Shown here piece by piece: positions 41,656 through 56,537 of a stretch of DNA of 64,000 bases; the stretch's first letter is position 1; every line of letters starts with the position of its first letter. A model generated the notes under the pieces. The model did not search any database. It worked only from the letters and a program-made list of their open reading frames with translations, and was not told where the DNA came from. Source of the stretch: Brassica napus (lineage: Eukaryota > Streptophyta > Magnoliopsida > Brassicales > Brassicaceae); contig NC_063443.1 of NCBI RefSeq assembly GCF_020379485.1, positions 17,479,531 through 17,543,530 of the forward strand. The letters are read 5' to 3'. Position numbers and translations under genes: made by a program.

Positions 41656-42360
41656 TCAACGTGAGTTATCCTCCTCCTCCCTCCGACCCGACCCGGTATT
41701 CCCACCCGACAAAGAAGCAAGCAAGTTGAGATGATGACCCGGAAGATAGTTCCCAACTCTAGCTGCCGAAGCCTCACCCATTGCAGCTGCAGCAGAAGCT
41801 TCCTGTTGCTGTTGTTGCTGGTGTCGGACGAAGAGTGTAGCTGGCTGCTGCTGTGTAAACAACATCTCCGGCTGAGCTCCGGCGGCAAAGCTCCACACTT
41901 GTCCGAAATCATTCCTCGCCGGAACCGCCCAGAACCCACCACCACCAGAAGCCCCCATCGTGTGTCCAACCGATAATTCACCTCCTCCGGCGCCGGATTC
42001 ACCCTCCTCCGCCCGCACGACGCGCTTTCCGAGCGTGAAGGGGGAAGAAGTGGAGAGAGAAGCGGTGGAGAAACTCGCCGGGGTTGTGCCTGTTCCCGTG
42101 GCGGCTATGATAGAAGGCTCGGCTTGACGGAGGAGCCACTCGATGGTCTGGCCGTCGGATTTGTGGCCTAGCTCCCTCGTCAGCTGGAAAACTCGAGCTG
42201 CGCATATGATAGGCATGCGAATCCGCCGCCCTCTCCCGTCGACTTTGCTGTGTCGGTCCTTGGCCGGTGGTTTCTTGACGGCGTTAAGAGTTCCTTTGTT
42301 AGCTGCTGACGTGTGCTCGACTATGGCGCCGTTAGTCACTGTCCCGTCGTCGTTCGACAT
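41656..42360 (-). CDS. TCP21: TCP21/CHE class I TCP transcription factor (At5g08330)
   Basis: Single exon, 234 residues. The TCP domain lies at about residues 34-90: [60 protein letters not shown]. This has the class I basic region and helix-loop-helix. The rest is low-complexity (Gly- and Gln-rich) with the conserved C-terminal block [20 protein letters not shown] and [11 protein letters not shown]. Class I TCPs bind GTGGGNCC-type (site II) DNA. Arabidopsis CHE represses CCA1 in the clock together with TOC1 and has a role in salicylic acid induction. The start [20 protein letters not shown] matches CHE better than TCP7. The frame is intact. Confidence 0.93.
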   Translation of the reverse strand: MSNDDGTVTNGAIVEHTSAANKGTLNAVKKPPAKDRHSKVDGRGRRIRMPIICAARVFQLTRELGHKSDGQTIEWLLRQAEPSIIAATGTGTTPASFSTASLSTSSPFTLGKRVVRAEEGESGAGGGELSVGHTMGASGGGGFWAVPARNDFGQVWSFAAGAQPEMLFTQQQPATLFVRHQQQQQQEASAAAAMGEASAARVGNYLPGHHLNLLASLSGGNTGSGRREEEDNSR

Positions 42361-43656
42361 GGAGTGTCGGTGGATTTGGGAGTTCAGTTATGTGGGGAAT
42401 AAGAATTAAAGAGAGGAGGGGCGAGAAGAGGAATGGTTTAGAGAGGAGCAGAGGAAGCTGGTGGAGACAGGAAGGAGGGGCACATGGTTGTGTGGGTCCC
42501 ACACAGCTCACTTGTGCTAGGGTTTTTAAAATTCTTTGTCCGTATGGGTTTGAGCTCACGCGCTTGACTCTGGTGTTGACTCCAGCGTGTGGACCATGGT
42601 ACGGCAAGAGAAATTAAAGTTTTTAGGTTTAGAATATGGGTCCCATCTATGTCACGAACCTTAATCACGAGTACTTAAATGGTCATTAGGTGACAATTAC
42701 GTACTGTCTGATGGTAATTACTACTGTTCAGTATTTACAATCACTCTGATCCGGCGATCCCCACATATCATTTCATATTTGAATAGTTAATAATTTATAT
42801 CATTCGTATAACCATCACGGAATATTAAAATAACAATTCCATTTGGAGCGTGACTACAAAAGAAAAGTAGTCGTGTCCACCTGGAGGAGATACCCCCGAT
42901 TGTGATATGTCGTTGCGTCGAGATCTTTTAATATGTCACGACAGAAATTTTCTCTACTTTCTTTATGATTTATCATTAATGGACCAAAGATTTCTCTATC
43001 ATGCACATTATATATTATACTATCATCTTAATATTTGTTATGATTATGAAGCCCTTTTATCAAAAAGAAGAAGAAGAAGTTATGATCATACAGCCATATA
43101 ACGAGTTAATTATTGGTAAATGTCTCTCTGTTACATGGCCATACAATCAGGATGTATTGATTCAATATTATGATCTTACAAGTTGTCAATATTCATCAAT
43201 AATTGCTAATGATCACCCAATTACTAAAAGTGAACACTATTTATTTACTAGGCGTACGAATCATTTGACATTTGTCAAATGTGTTAAACAGCTGGAGCCC
43301 ATTCTCATTTAAAAAGTAACTATTATAGGTGGTGGACAAAAATACAAGAAAGTAACGCTTCTGCCAAAAGAGAATCAACTCGTGTTTCATACACAAATTT
43401 TTTCTAACTCTTCTATTGGTTTCACTCGTAGATAGATGCCTTCTTAGATTTTCTCTGTTTACTCCTCCAATCAGAATATAATACATGTCATCTCGTGTTT
43501 AAGATCAGAGGATCGCTTTATCTTGTGCCTTTGCTGAGAATTTGTCTAGCTTTGCCAGGGCCTTAATTACTTTAACTGAGCCCAATCGATCAAATTAAGA
43601 TGAAAAATGAATACTGGGCCTTCAGAAATAAGAAGATCACATATTTTTCAAATAAG
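42361..43656. other. Long intergenic region, no gene seen
   Basis: TCP21 upstream region (about 42361-42900, with a purine-rich leader at 42400-42480) and AT-rich DNA beyond. Short open frames here show no recognised family. Confidence 0.45.
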
Positions 43657-43866
43657 AATATATTTAGTCGAGAACAAACTTACTAATAATAAGTTAATAA
43701 CTAACTTAGGATGGTCTTCTTTGTTATAGCCAGTAACAAGTAACAGTGTTTGAATAGCCCTTGACAATATATTTAGTCGAGAACAAACTTACTAATAATA
43801 ACTAACTTGGGATGGTCTTCTTTGTTATCGCCAGTAACAAGTAACAGTGTTTGAATAGCCCTTTGA
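43657..43866 (+). repeat. About 105-bp tandem duplication
   Basis: Unit 1 (43657-43765) and unit 2 (43766-43866) both run from AATATATTTAGTCGAGAACA to TGAATAGCCC(T)TTGAC. They differ by an 8-base loss (AAGTTAAT missing in unit 2), two substitutions and one added T. The location is about 240 bases upstream of the defensin-like gene. Confidence 0.9.
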
Positions 43867-44104
43867 CAATATACAACGTTACAATGTAACTGTCAAAAAG
43901 AATTATCCGAAAATATAATTATTATTTTTTGAACACTCCGAAAATAGAATATATATAACAAAAAGAACTAAAGAATAGTTAGTTTTCATCAGCAGACATC
44001 AACTAAATGCATGATCTATTCAGTATAAATAAGAGCAATGTAGATAATTTAATAAAATATAAACAAGCTTGAACACTATTACAAATCTAGAACGAAGTTT
44101 AAGA

Positions 44105-44433
44105 ATGGCCAATATGAAAGTTTTTTCGTTTGCATTGCTCCTCGTCCTCGTCTTCGCCATTGGTACGTCGTCTTTGTATTATAATTAAGGTTTGTCGACC
44201 CAAACAAAACGTTATAGATAACTTATGTGTGTGATGTGTAATTGGCAGATGTTGAAGGACATGGGTTAGAAGCAGGTGCTTCGTTGTGTTGCAACACTCA
44301 CCCGAAATTTGGAAAGTGCAACCCGAGCCATGACAAAGAGAGATGCAACCGTTGGTGTCTCAGTGGATGTGCCAATGAAAAAGGCGGTTACTGCAAACCT
44401 AGCAACGGAGGACAATGCCATTGTTATTGTTAA
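44105..44433 (+). CDS. Defensin-like cysteine-rich secreted peptide
   Basis: Two exons, 44105-44162 and 44249-44433, joined in phase (ATT G|AT), 80 residues. Exon 1 is a signal peptide (MANMKVFSFALLLVLVFAI); exon 2 is the mature peptide with ten cysteines (LCCN, GKC, ERCNRWC, SGC, GYC, QCHCYC). The one-intron layout after the signal peptide and the CxCxC end are typical of crucifer DEFL/LCR peptides. It is likely secreted, with antimicrobial or signalling roles in the family; specific activity is unknown. It lies in a gene-poor AT-rich tract beside the TCP21 upstream region; a DEFL gene near At5g08315 would fit the order. Confidence 0.85.
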
Positions 44434-45057
44434 AGAGTCACAAAAGATGGAAGATATGCATATGCGTTTAACTGTTACTAATGTTTATGTTGCGGTATTG
44501 CATACGTTTGTATGATTATATGAACATGTGTTATTTGAATGATGAATGGATAAATAGCTAAAAAGCTTTTAATTATTTTATGTTTACTCCAACCAATTAA
44601 AAAAGAACACGCGTAAGAGTCATAAGAGCACACTTTTGTTACATTTCCCTTGAAATAATAAAAAAAATTATTTTCGACTTATTTATACTAGAGACACACA
44701 GCCAATTAGATATAAAATAAGAATACTCATTTCTAGTGTATTTTACTCTTTTTTTAAAAAATAGGGAAAATTTGAAATTAAAACAGAGTTTACTCTAATA
44801 TAAATTTTAAAAAATAATATATTTAATATATAGAGTAAAAATATAAATTATTATTTCCTTTCGAAAATATAGAGAAAAAATTAATTTAAGAGGAAAATTA
44901 GAAATGAAATATATTTAAAAAAAAAAACAAGAGAATGCTGACTTTTGTCAACTCAAAATCACGTTTGCGAAATTCGCGTTTGCAATAATATTTGCCAAAA
45001 ACAAAACACAACCTTCAGGTGCCAAAAGTGTTTTTTGGGTCCGATCTTTATTCTCCA
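44434..45057. other. AT-rich spacer
   Basis: Very AT-rich, with a repeat-like tract 44690-44930 (TTTACTCT, GAGTAAA and TATAGAGAAAA motifs) that may be an eroded MITE. No gene recognised. Confidence 0.4.
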
Positions 45058-47523
45058 ATGGCCTTCTCGAGAACCGCTCTTCTCTACCATCGATTCTCCA
45101 GACAACACCAACTCCACAGACCATTCACCACGAAACCAGACAACAACACATTCCTCCATCCCAACCAATCCGAACTCGCCCAAAACCTAATCACAATCTT
45201 CACAACAAGACAACCTTTCTCCCCCTCCGACCCCGACCTGCTCCGTCTCGCCCCCGAGCTCAACACCAAGATAGTAGAAACCGTCTTGAACGGAATCACA
45301 AGATGGGCCTCGGCTCATCTCTTCTTCAACTGGGCTTCGCAACAGCAAGGCTACCGAAACGATATGTACGCTTATAACGCCATGGCTTCTATCCTATCAC
45401 GTGCTCGACAAAATGCCTCACTGAAAGCTTTGGTTAAAGACGTTATAAACTCTCGCTGTTTCATGACTCCAGGAGGGTTAGGGTTTTTGATTAGGTGTTT
45501 GGGTAACGCTGGGCTTGTGGAAGAAGCAAGTTTCGTTTTTGATCGAGTTAGAGAGATGGGTCTTTGCGTTCCCAATGTGTACACTTATAACTGTTTGTTA
45601 GAAGCGGTTTCTAAGTCGAGTTCGAGCTCGGTTGGTTTGGTTGTGGAGAAGCTTGAGGAGATGAGGCGCTGCGGGTTTGATTTCGATAAGTACACTCTCA
45701 CGCCAGTTTTAAAGGTTTACTGCAACGCTGGAGAGTTTGAGAGAGCGTTGAGTGTTTTCAATGAAATAATTAGTAGAGGATGGCTTGATGAGCACATCTC
45801 CACGGTTTTGGTTGTGTCGTTTTGTAAGTGGGGGAAGGTGGATAAGGCGTTTGAGTTGGTTGAGATGCTGGAAGAGCGTGAGGTTAGGTTGAATTACAAG
45901 ACGTGTTGTGTTTTGATTCATGGGTTTGTGAAGGAGTGTAGGGTTGATAAAGGGGTTGAGTTGTTTGAGAAGATGCGTGGGATGGGTATGGAGGCTGATA
46001 TTGCGTTGTATGATGTGTTGATAGGAGGACTCTGCAAGGCTAAAGATCTTGAGAGGGCTTTGAGTTTGTACTTGGAGATGAAGAGGTCCGGAGTTTTACC
46101 TGATAGAGGGATACATGGGAAGCTGATACGTTCGTTTTCTGAAGAAAGTGAGTTAAGTCGGATAATGAAAGTGATTATTGGAGATATAGACGCAAAATCT
46201 GTGATGCTTTTATACAAAACTTTGTTGGAAGGGTTTATTCGGAACGATTTGGTGAATGATGCTTACAGTTTTGTTCAGAGCCTCATGGGAAATCATGAGT
46301 CTGAGATTGTACAGCTTCTAAAGGATCACAATAAAGCAATTCTCCCAGATTCTGATACTCTTAGCAGTGTTATTGACTGCTTGGTGAAAGCTAAAAAGAT
46401 AGATATGGCAATGAGCTTGTTACATGTTATTGTTCAGAACGGCCTTACTCCAAGTCTTATGATGTACAACAACGTAATCGAGGGGTTATGTAAAGAAGGA
46501 AGGTCAGAAGAAAGCTTGAAACTGTTGGGGGAAATGAAGGAACCAAGTCAATTCACACTTAACTGTATTTATGGTTGCTTGGCTGAGCGGTGCGATGTTG
46601 AAGAAGCAGTCGAGCTACTGAAAAAGATGCGTTTTTATGGATTTGAGCCGTGGATAAAGCATTCAACCTTACTTGTGAAAAAGCTCTGTGAGAATGGGAG
46701 AGCCGTTGATGCTTGCAAGTACCTTGATGACGTGGCTGGAGAAGGTTTCTTTAATCACATGGTTGCCTATACTGCTGCAGTTGATGGTCTCGTAAAAAAC
46801 GAGGGAGTGGACAGAGGTTTAGAGCTATTCCGAGACATATGCGCCAGTGGTCATTCCCCTGACGTGATTGCGTACAATGTAATAATAAAAGCTCTGTGTA
46901 AAGGATCTCGAACTAGTGAAGCTGATGACTTGTTTAACGAAATGGTATCAAAAGGACTAAAACCTTCTGTTGCTACTTATAACAGTATGATAGATGGATG
47001 GTGCAAGGAAGGTGAGATTGATCGAGCCATGTCTTGTATTGCGAGGATGTATGAGGATGAGAAAGACCCTGATGTCATTACCTACACTAGCTTAATCCAT
47101 GGGCTGTGCGTCAGTGGAAGGCCTAGTGAAGCAATCTCTCGTTGGAATGAGATGAAGAGCAGAGATTGCTCTCCGAATGTAATTACCTTCATGGCGCTTG
47201 TTCAAGGTCTTTGCAAGTGTAGCTGGTCAAGTGAAGCTTTGGTTTATTTTCGTGAGATGGAAGAAAAGGAAATGGAGCCTGATTCAGCTGTTTACTTATC
47301 GCTCATAAGCTCTTTTCTGTCGAGTGGAAACATCAGTGCCGGGTTTGAGATATTCAGAGAAATGGTTTGTAAAGGAAGGTTTCCGATTTTAGTAGATAGG
47401 AACTACCTGCTTGCTGTTGATGCTACAGATAAGTTTGTGGAAGACTATAGGACATCGTGTTATCTTACAGGTTTAGTTAAAGACGGCAAATTGCCTATTG
47501 TAGCTGCTGTAAGTAGAAAGTGA
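45058..47523 (+). CDS. Mitochondrial-type P-class PPR protein (At5g08310-like)
   Basis: Intronless, 821 residues from ATG at 45058 (MAFSRTALLYHRFSRQHQLH), a basic Ser/Arg-rich organelle presequence. An in-frame ATG at 44992 exists, but the extension does not look like a presequence. About 17-19 PPR motifs of 35 residues follow, for example NVYTYNCLLEAVSKSSSSSV, VTYTSLIHGLCVSGRPSEAI-type repeats and PDVIAYNVIIKALCKGSRTS. No E, E+ or DYW domain is visible, so it is a P-class protein. Such proteins bind organelle RNA to control its stability, splicing or translation; the target is unknown. Length is close to the Arabidopsis orthologue. It is apparently intact. Confidence 0.92.
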   Translation: MAFSRTALLYHRFSRQHQLHRPFTTKPDNNTFLHPNQSELAQNLITIFTTRQPFSPSDPDLLRLAPELNTKIVETVLNGITRWASAHLFFNWASQQQGYRNDMYAYNAMASILSRARQNASLKALVKDVINSRCFMTPGGLGFLIRCLGNAGLVEEASFVFDRVREMGLCVPNVYTYNCLLEAVSKSSSSSVGLVVEKLEEMRRCGFDFDKYTLTPVLKVYCNAGEFERALSVFNEIISRGWLDEHISTVLVVSFCKWGKVDKAFELVEMLEEREVRLNYKTCCVLIHGFVKECRVDKGVELFEKMRGMGMEADIALYDVLIGGLCKAKDLERALSLYLEMKRSGVLPDRGIHGKLIRSFSEESELSRIMKVIIGDIDAKSVMLLYKTLLEGFIRNDLVNDAYSFVQSLMGNHESEIVQLLKDHNKAILPDSDTLSSVIDCLVKAKKIDMAMSLLHVIVQNGLTPSLMMYNNVIEGLCKEGRSEESLKLLGEMKEPSQFTLNCIYGCLAERCDVEEAVELLKKMRFYGFEPWIKHSTLLVKKLCENGRAVDACKYLDDVAGEGFFNHMVAYTAAVDGLVKNEGVDRGLELFRDICASGHSPDVIAYNVIIKALCKGSRTSEADDLFNEMVSKGLKPSVATYNSMIDGWCKEGEIDRAMSCIARMYEDEKDPDVITYTSLIHGLCVSGRPSEAISRWNEMKSRDCSPNVITFMALVQGLCKCSWSSEALVYFREMEEKEMEPDSAVYLSLISSFLSSGNISAGFEIFREMVCKGRFPILVDRNYLLAVDATDKFVEDYRTSCYLTGLVKDGKLPIVAAVSRK

Positions 47524-47789
47524 AGTTAACGCTTCTAATTGAAAGAGGGGAGGCTTATTAAGATTGGTTGCAGAGCTTTTCAGCTAGTGGTTTGGTAAAA
47601 GCTCAGTTTTGAAATACTTCCTTGTTGCTAAACCTTGGTCTGATGCCGTGGACCCAGCTTGTCTTACAAGGTATTTGCTCTGAACCAAGAGTTTCTCTTA
47701 TCTTCATAATGATATGCACATACATATGAAAAGGATGAAAATAGTTGCGAGGGATAAATGTGTATCATTAATAAAAAGGCTAATGTTGA

Positions 47790-48150
47790 CAGGCGCAGAG
47801 GTGAACTACATGGATCAGTACTTCAATGTTGGGTGCTTTGCTTAACGGGTGTATTAACCATGGAAACTTGGAGCTAGCTGTAGAGTTGCAACCGCATAAT
47901 GATGGACGATATGTCGGGCTAGCAAACGTTTATGTGATCAACAAGCGTTTTGGCGCGGCTTGGTCAATGAGAGAAGCAATGGAGAAGAAAGGAGTGAAGA
48001 AGATTGCAGTAAACAGTATCATTGAATTGAATAGAAAACCACATAGATGCATAGCTTATGACAAAACACATTTTTGACTCGGAGGAGATCTGTGCAACGT
48101 TACATCTGGGTGGTACTTGGATAGATCCCAATGTTGACAATGACTGCGGT
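47790..48150 (+). pseudogene. At5g08305-like PPR gene relic
   Basis: The plus strand reads a PPR E-domain end: MLGALLNGCINHGNLELAVE, LQPHNDGRYVGLANVYVINK, WSMREAMEKKGVKKIAVNSI, IELNRKPHRCIAYDKTHF, then after a stop DSEEICATLHLGGTW. The residues linking LELA and LQPHND (normally a GKKL-type stretch) are deleted, and no repeats precede it. Arabidopsis has a PPR gene (At5g08305) exactly between the neighbours on each side here. About 350 bases survive. Confidence 0.85.
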
Positions 48151-48511
48151 TAATTATTATTATGTTTGTTCTTGATCATATGCTACAGTACTATGAAAAT
48201 AGCCAGACAGTGGACTTCTGATTATTTGGGTCTAAGCAAAATTAGAGAAAACATTGCTCCACTCTTTTTCTTTGTAATGGAAGATATACATTTAAGAAGT
48301 TTCAAGCAAATTGGATTTATTTAGTCCAGCGTGCGAACAAAAATTGTAAATTGTAAATCTTCTCACTTTCAAATATTTTGATTATCACTCTTTAATTGGA
48401 AAAAAAAATATTGATTTAGAAAAACAACCCCAAAAGAGTGTGAGGTTTAGGGTTTTTCTTTCTTGAAGGTTTTCAAGATGAAGGAAAATAACGTGAGCTG
48501 GTGAAGTTCAC
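48151..48511. other. Spacer, no gene seen
   Basis: AT-rich 3' flank of the succinyl-CoA ligase gene. Nothing recognised. Confidence 0.4.
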
Positions 48512-50654
<2,143 letters not shown>

Positions 50655-50824
50655 GATTGGCTTCAAAAGGCTATGATCCGAATAGAACTTGTGGAACCCT
50701 AAACAGTTTGTGTGAAGGCGAAGAAGGAAATGGAGAAAAAGAAACTTCGTTTGAAGAATCAAAAGCTGACAAAAGAGGCTTCCTTTCAAGGCTGTACTTT
50801 TCTTAAAAATCTATTATAGCCCAA

Positions 50825-51325
50825 ACCCATTATTTGTTTCTAGAATATGATGACTTTTTAAGAGTTTTCAAAGTTCTGCTAATTGATGCGGGGGAGCCGT
50901 TTGTCCCGGGTGGGTCAGTTATTTTGGTTCTAGGATTCAGGGGTCAGTATCGTGTGGGATCTGATTCGGGTGTGATGCTAATTTACGTGGTTCTGGCTCT
51001 TCATCTCTTCATCGTGAACAGAGATTCAGATGAGTTTCGATCGTTTATGTCCTTCACGTCACTTGCTCACTTGTCTGAATGTTGTTCTCTGCAAGTTATC
51101 CGGCTGCTTTAGGCTCCTTACTATTATCTTTGGTCTTTGAACATTAATGTACGTGGGTGTAGAGGTATAATCTTGCTTTAGTCTTTTAAGCTATCATTCA
51201 GTTTGGTAGTTGCCTGTGTTTGGGCTTAAGTTACCCTTGTATAGTTCTAGTTCCAGGGATTTCACTTTGTTCGGGTTATGTATTTCATCAGGTTCTAATA
51301 TAAATCAGTTGACGAAAAAAAAAAC
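50825..51325 (+). mobile_element. Probable LINE/retroposon 3'-end fragment
   Basis: The about 500-base stretch is T/G-rich, has no introns or conserved protein, and ends TTCTAATATAAATCAGTTGACG followed by A10. This resembles the TTTGACGG-A(n) end of the insert at 3300-4322. An A-tailed 3' end is the mark of a 5'-truncated non-LTR insertion. I found no clear target-site duplication, so the left limit is uncertain. Confidence 0.5.
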
Positions 51326-51822
51326 CAATGTTCTCTTAAAAACTTCTACTCAATAACTATAGTCACCGTTAGCTTTGTCTTCTTTTTTAATCATTTGCCT
51401 GTAGAAGATGTGATTTCTGCACAAACTTTATCCTTTGGTGAGCTCAGATAAGATAATATAACCTCCAGTCTTTTGCTTGCCAATCTATATTTGAAATATC
51501 GAATTATGTTGTCCTAGGAAACTATACTTGAAGATTCACCTTTGGTCTGACTGAACAATATGAATAGAAATATTCAAACCCCTGCTTAAGACAAGAAGAT
51601 CAAGAATCTTGTAGTTATAGTTCTACATAAACCCAATATTAGCTTCTAAGTATTCATTTCACTGAATTAAAGTTTGAAGCACTTACACATAAATGGCAAA
51701 AAGCCAATAAACAGCAGAATCACAAATCACCCAAAGCAATATAAGCCAACAACAAGTTCATAGGACATCTTCCAACTCAAACATAAAGAGTTTCTGATCA
51801 AATGTTTTTTTGCCAAGTCCGG
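51326..51822. other. YLS8 downstream flank
   Basis: 3' flank of the minus-strand YLS8 gene, probably its 3' UTR from about 51650 to 51822. Nothing else was recognised. Confidence 0.4.
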
Positions 51823-52364
51823 TTAGTAACGGTATTTGGTAGAGTAATCTTTAGGAGCAATCACCAGCCCACGACCTTTCCTTGCACCACGGAAGACGGT
51901 TTCAATGATATCGATAAACTCCTGCTTGTCCTTCATAGCCCAATTGATCTTGTTGTTGTTTCCAGTCCCAAGATCGATCATAATGTGCTTGTTCCTAAAG
52001 AAGAACATCACCGTGGAAGGATCGTAGAGCTCGTACATGGTGTTGAAGTCTGGAACCTCGGTGATGTCCACCAGATATATCACCGCAAAGTTCTTTATCG
52101 TCTCAGCAACAGACGCAAGCACCTCATCCATCTTAATTAAAAAAAAAAAAATCAAAAATCAATGAATCAGCAAAACCTTAATTCCTCATCACTAGTGGCT
52201 AAATCTCTCAAACAATCGATCAAAATCGAGATCGAGAAGGTTACCTGCATACAAGTCTCATCCCAATCATGGCCGAAACGTATGACGACGAGACGCTCTT
52301 CCTCGGCTAGAATCGCCTGATCGACAGCCCAGCCGGAGTGAAGATGCGGTAGAAGATACGACAT
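51823..52364 (-). CDS. YLS8: YLS8/DIM1, U5 snRNP thioredoxin-like protein (At5g08290)
   Basis: Two exons, 52245-52364 (40 codons) and 51823-52131, giving 142 residues, the exact family length. Sequence: MSYLLPHLHSGWAVDQAILA, VIRFGHDWDETCMQ|MDEVLA, IYLVDITEVPDFNTMYELYD, TVMFFFRNKHIMIDLGTGNN, IETVFRGARKGRGLVIAPKD. It is the plant orthologue of yeast Dib1/human TXNL4A, a core U4/U6.U5 tri-snRNP protein with a thioredoxin fold but no redox CxxC. The family is among the most conserved eukaryotic proteins. It is divergently arranged with HEMC across a 436-base promoter. Confidence 0.97.
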
Positions 52365-52499
52365 CGTTTCGTCTCTCTCTCTCTCCCTCTCGCGCTTTCT
52401 CGAAAATTCCGATCTGTTTCAGTTTCTCTCTTTAGCTCTCCTCTTATATTCGGATTCCACTATCGACGATGACCGACCATCAAAACCCGACCCGCTCAA

Positions 52500-52665
52500 A
52501 GTGGGTTGGGCTACCAGATAGCGTAGGCCCATGAGAGGGTTTACGGATTGGCCCAGTAAGTAACCAGTCATCAAAGATTCGACCGCTCAGAGTTATATGG
52601 AATAACCCCAGTAGATTGTAATCTTAGTGAAGGCCCATTAAATACTTTACTTCAGGCCCAATAAG
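52500..52665. promoter_or_regulatory. Bidirectional promoter with five site II (TGGGCY) elements
   Basis: Between the divergent YLS8 and HEMC start codons the sequence holds TTGGGCT (52506-52512) and GGCCCA at about 52526, 52550, 52632 and 52655. TGGGCY elements in multiple copies are bound by class I TCP factors and drive expression in dividing cells. The two genes likely share this region. CT-rich leaders occur on both sides (52375-52400 and 52735-52790). Confidence 0.65.
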
Positions 52666-52800
52666 GACCTATGAGTTCTTCGTAAAGCGATTATCCTATC
52701 CAAAAATCTTCAGAGCTATCAAACTCCATCATTTGAAGATCTCTTCTCTCTTTCCCTCTAAATCTCATTTCTTTCTGCATCCTCTGCTATCCTTGAATCC

Positions 52801-54472
<1,672 letters not shown>

Positions 54473-54679
54473 GCCATTTGAAGTAGAGGAAGGGCTTTGA
54501 CATGGACAGAGCCAAGTGAACTGTTGTAACTTTTTTGATTTTGAGAGAAGTATAACAATGTTTTATCGATTGTATTCTTGTAATTTAGATAAAATTATTC
54601 TTGCAATTGTAACTTTTTCATCCAACTATGAAACATTCCCAAGAAACTGGAGTAACAAAAGAAAAAAAAACTGAAGACT

Positions 54680-56264
54680 TTAGTTACATCTCCGTCCATC
54701 TTCCTCTTCATCAACCGGAGTAAACCACTCTGGTCTTCTCTCGGAGTTACTCAGTCTGTAATTCAGCATCAACTCTTCATTGCACAACGCTCTTGTAGCC
54801 ACTAGAACAAGCGTCTTCAGTATAGGAGCATCACCTAAAGCTACATTTGGGATGTAAGCTCGCATCCTCTTCTCTGACAAAGGGAAGTCATACGGACAAA
54901 CCATGACATTAGGATCCATATCTTTACCCGGGTGATTCAAGAAATGACCAAACGCCAACGGGTTTCTCATTTCAAGAACAGCTTCTACATTAGCATCTGT
55001 TCTAACCTCAGGCTTTGTGGAAGAGCCGTTCCATACTTGCCGTGACTCTCCTCCACGTCCCCAAGGCTGAGCATTTATCACCATCCCATCATACCTAGTG
55101 ATCAGATATGAGTTCTGTGCATCAACATTTGGATACCCGGGAGGATAAATCACACCAGGGTAGAAGGCCAAGAGAGCTCCCACATCTGCTTCACCTTCTA
55201 TGAAACAACCTTGGCCGGCCTCTTTGTGAGGTATCAAGGACTTTTTAATCTCGAGTGTGTACCCAATTCGATCCTTCAATAGCTTCGAGACTTCGGCGAG
55301 TTTAAGCGGCTTAGTCTCAGGAACCACTGTGCTGAAGAAGAAGAATCAGTGAGAAATGATCAAGATAAGAACAAGATACTGTAGAGGCATAAGTTCGTTC
55401 ACTACACCTATCCTTAAAACTCACATGGCTTGTCTGCAGTTGGAACATTATCAGCTTTTAGTTCCTCTGTTTTGTCGTTATTAAGAAGAAGAATCTCGTC
55501 CATGGAAGCACAAAAGTTTTCGAGCTGGCAGTGAACGTTCTCTTGCACTTGCTTCTGTTGCTCAGATAAAGTAGCTTTACCAGCCATCTCAATGATCTCT
55601 TCTGCATCAGCCTCCTCAGCATCTCGTCCCAAACGATTATAACTACAACACACAGAATCTCCATAAGTAACATAACCAGCTAAGCTAATACTTAGTAAGC
55701 TTTCTCTTTTTGAAATACAAACTCATGACAAACTAAAACCAACCTTGTAAACATAAAAAGCTTGTTAATGTCAGCTTCGTATTGCAATTGCCGTGGATTC
55801 TTGGCGAAAGTGGTACTCTTTGCTAGAACACCAACACCCTGGAGACAGACAGACACCACAAAGCAAAAAAAAAAAACAAATCTCATCACGTTTGATAGTA
55901 TTTGTAGCAGTCAGGCTGATGTTTTCAGAGTCTCAGAGCATCAATACATCAAAAGTTCTTGGATATACGAAACAATCTACAATGTTAATTGATCACTGAG
56001 ATTCAATCAGTTTCATAGTACTCTCTCACATATGTTCTAAGTACATATTTTACCAATGCTACAAGCTACAAACAGAGTCTAACTACCAGGAAGCATCTTA
56101 TATGGTGAAGACTAAATCATGAACAAGAATCGAACTTTCTTCATACCAAACATCGAAAAACCCAATATCGAAGAGGATATTCAGAAGAAGAAAAAGTTAT
56201 AGAAAAGAGATTTAGTTCACCTGCTGAAATTTGCTGAAAAGAAAAAACATTTTAGCAAACGCCA
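54680..56264 (-). CDS. SETD9-like SET-domain protein (At5g08270-like)
   Basis: Exons on the minus strand from ATG at 56264 ([15 protein letters not shown], exon 56221-56264), then [20 protein letters not shown] (to about 55746), [20 protein letters not shown], and a large last exon 54680-55330. The last exon has [70 protein letters not shown], then [20 protein letters not shown] and [15 protein letters not shown]. The GQGCF, GHFLNH and ExxLNYR blocks recall a divergent SET domain, as in human SETD9 (C5orf35). Substrate and catalytic activity are unproven. It is intact. Its upstream flank has several TGGGCC elements (56450-56495). Confidence 0.85.
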
Positions 56265-56537
56265 TTCTTGTTTTCCTCCCTTCCCTATGGAATCAAAGAA
56301 CAGATAAGAAGAAGATGAATCGCAAGTGCTTGAGTTGAAAGATCTCTCTTCAGGTGATTACAGAAATGGAAAAGACACGACTTAAGGGCTGTTCTGCTGT
56401 GTTTAGCTTAGCTCACCCGTTTAATCATGGCTGGGATTATTTCGAATAAATGGGCCTAAATGGGCCGTACAAACCTCTCTTTTCTAAAGGGCCTCTATTA
56501 TTATATTTTATTTTTTAAACAACTATTTTATTTAATT
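56265..56537. promoter_or_regulatory. SETD9-like upstream flank with site II motifs
   Basis: AAATGGGCCTAAATGGGCCG at about 56451-56470 and AAAGGGCCTC near 56487 form a small TGGGCC cluster upstream of the gene start. Role inferred from motif only. Confidence 0.4.

Noticed and set aside
42362..43500. Short plus and minus open frames upstream of TCP21
   Set aside because: No motif, low-complexity AT-rich composition and overlapping frames on both strands.
47790..48077. Considered as a small intact PPR-like gene of 83 codons
   Set aside because: It is only the end of an E domain with an internal deletion and no PPR repeats, so it is a relic.
50825..51325. Search for a target-site duplication around the A-tailed fragment
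   Set aside because: TCTTAAAAA occurs on both sides (near 50793 and 51334) but does not abut the A-tail, so I do not count it as a TSD.
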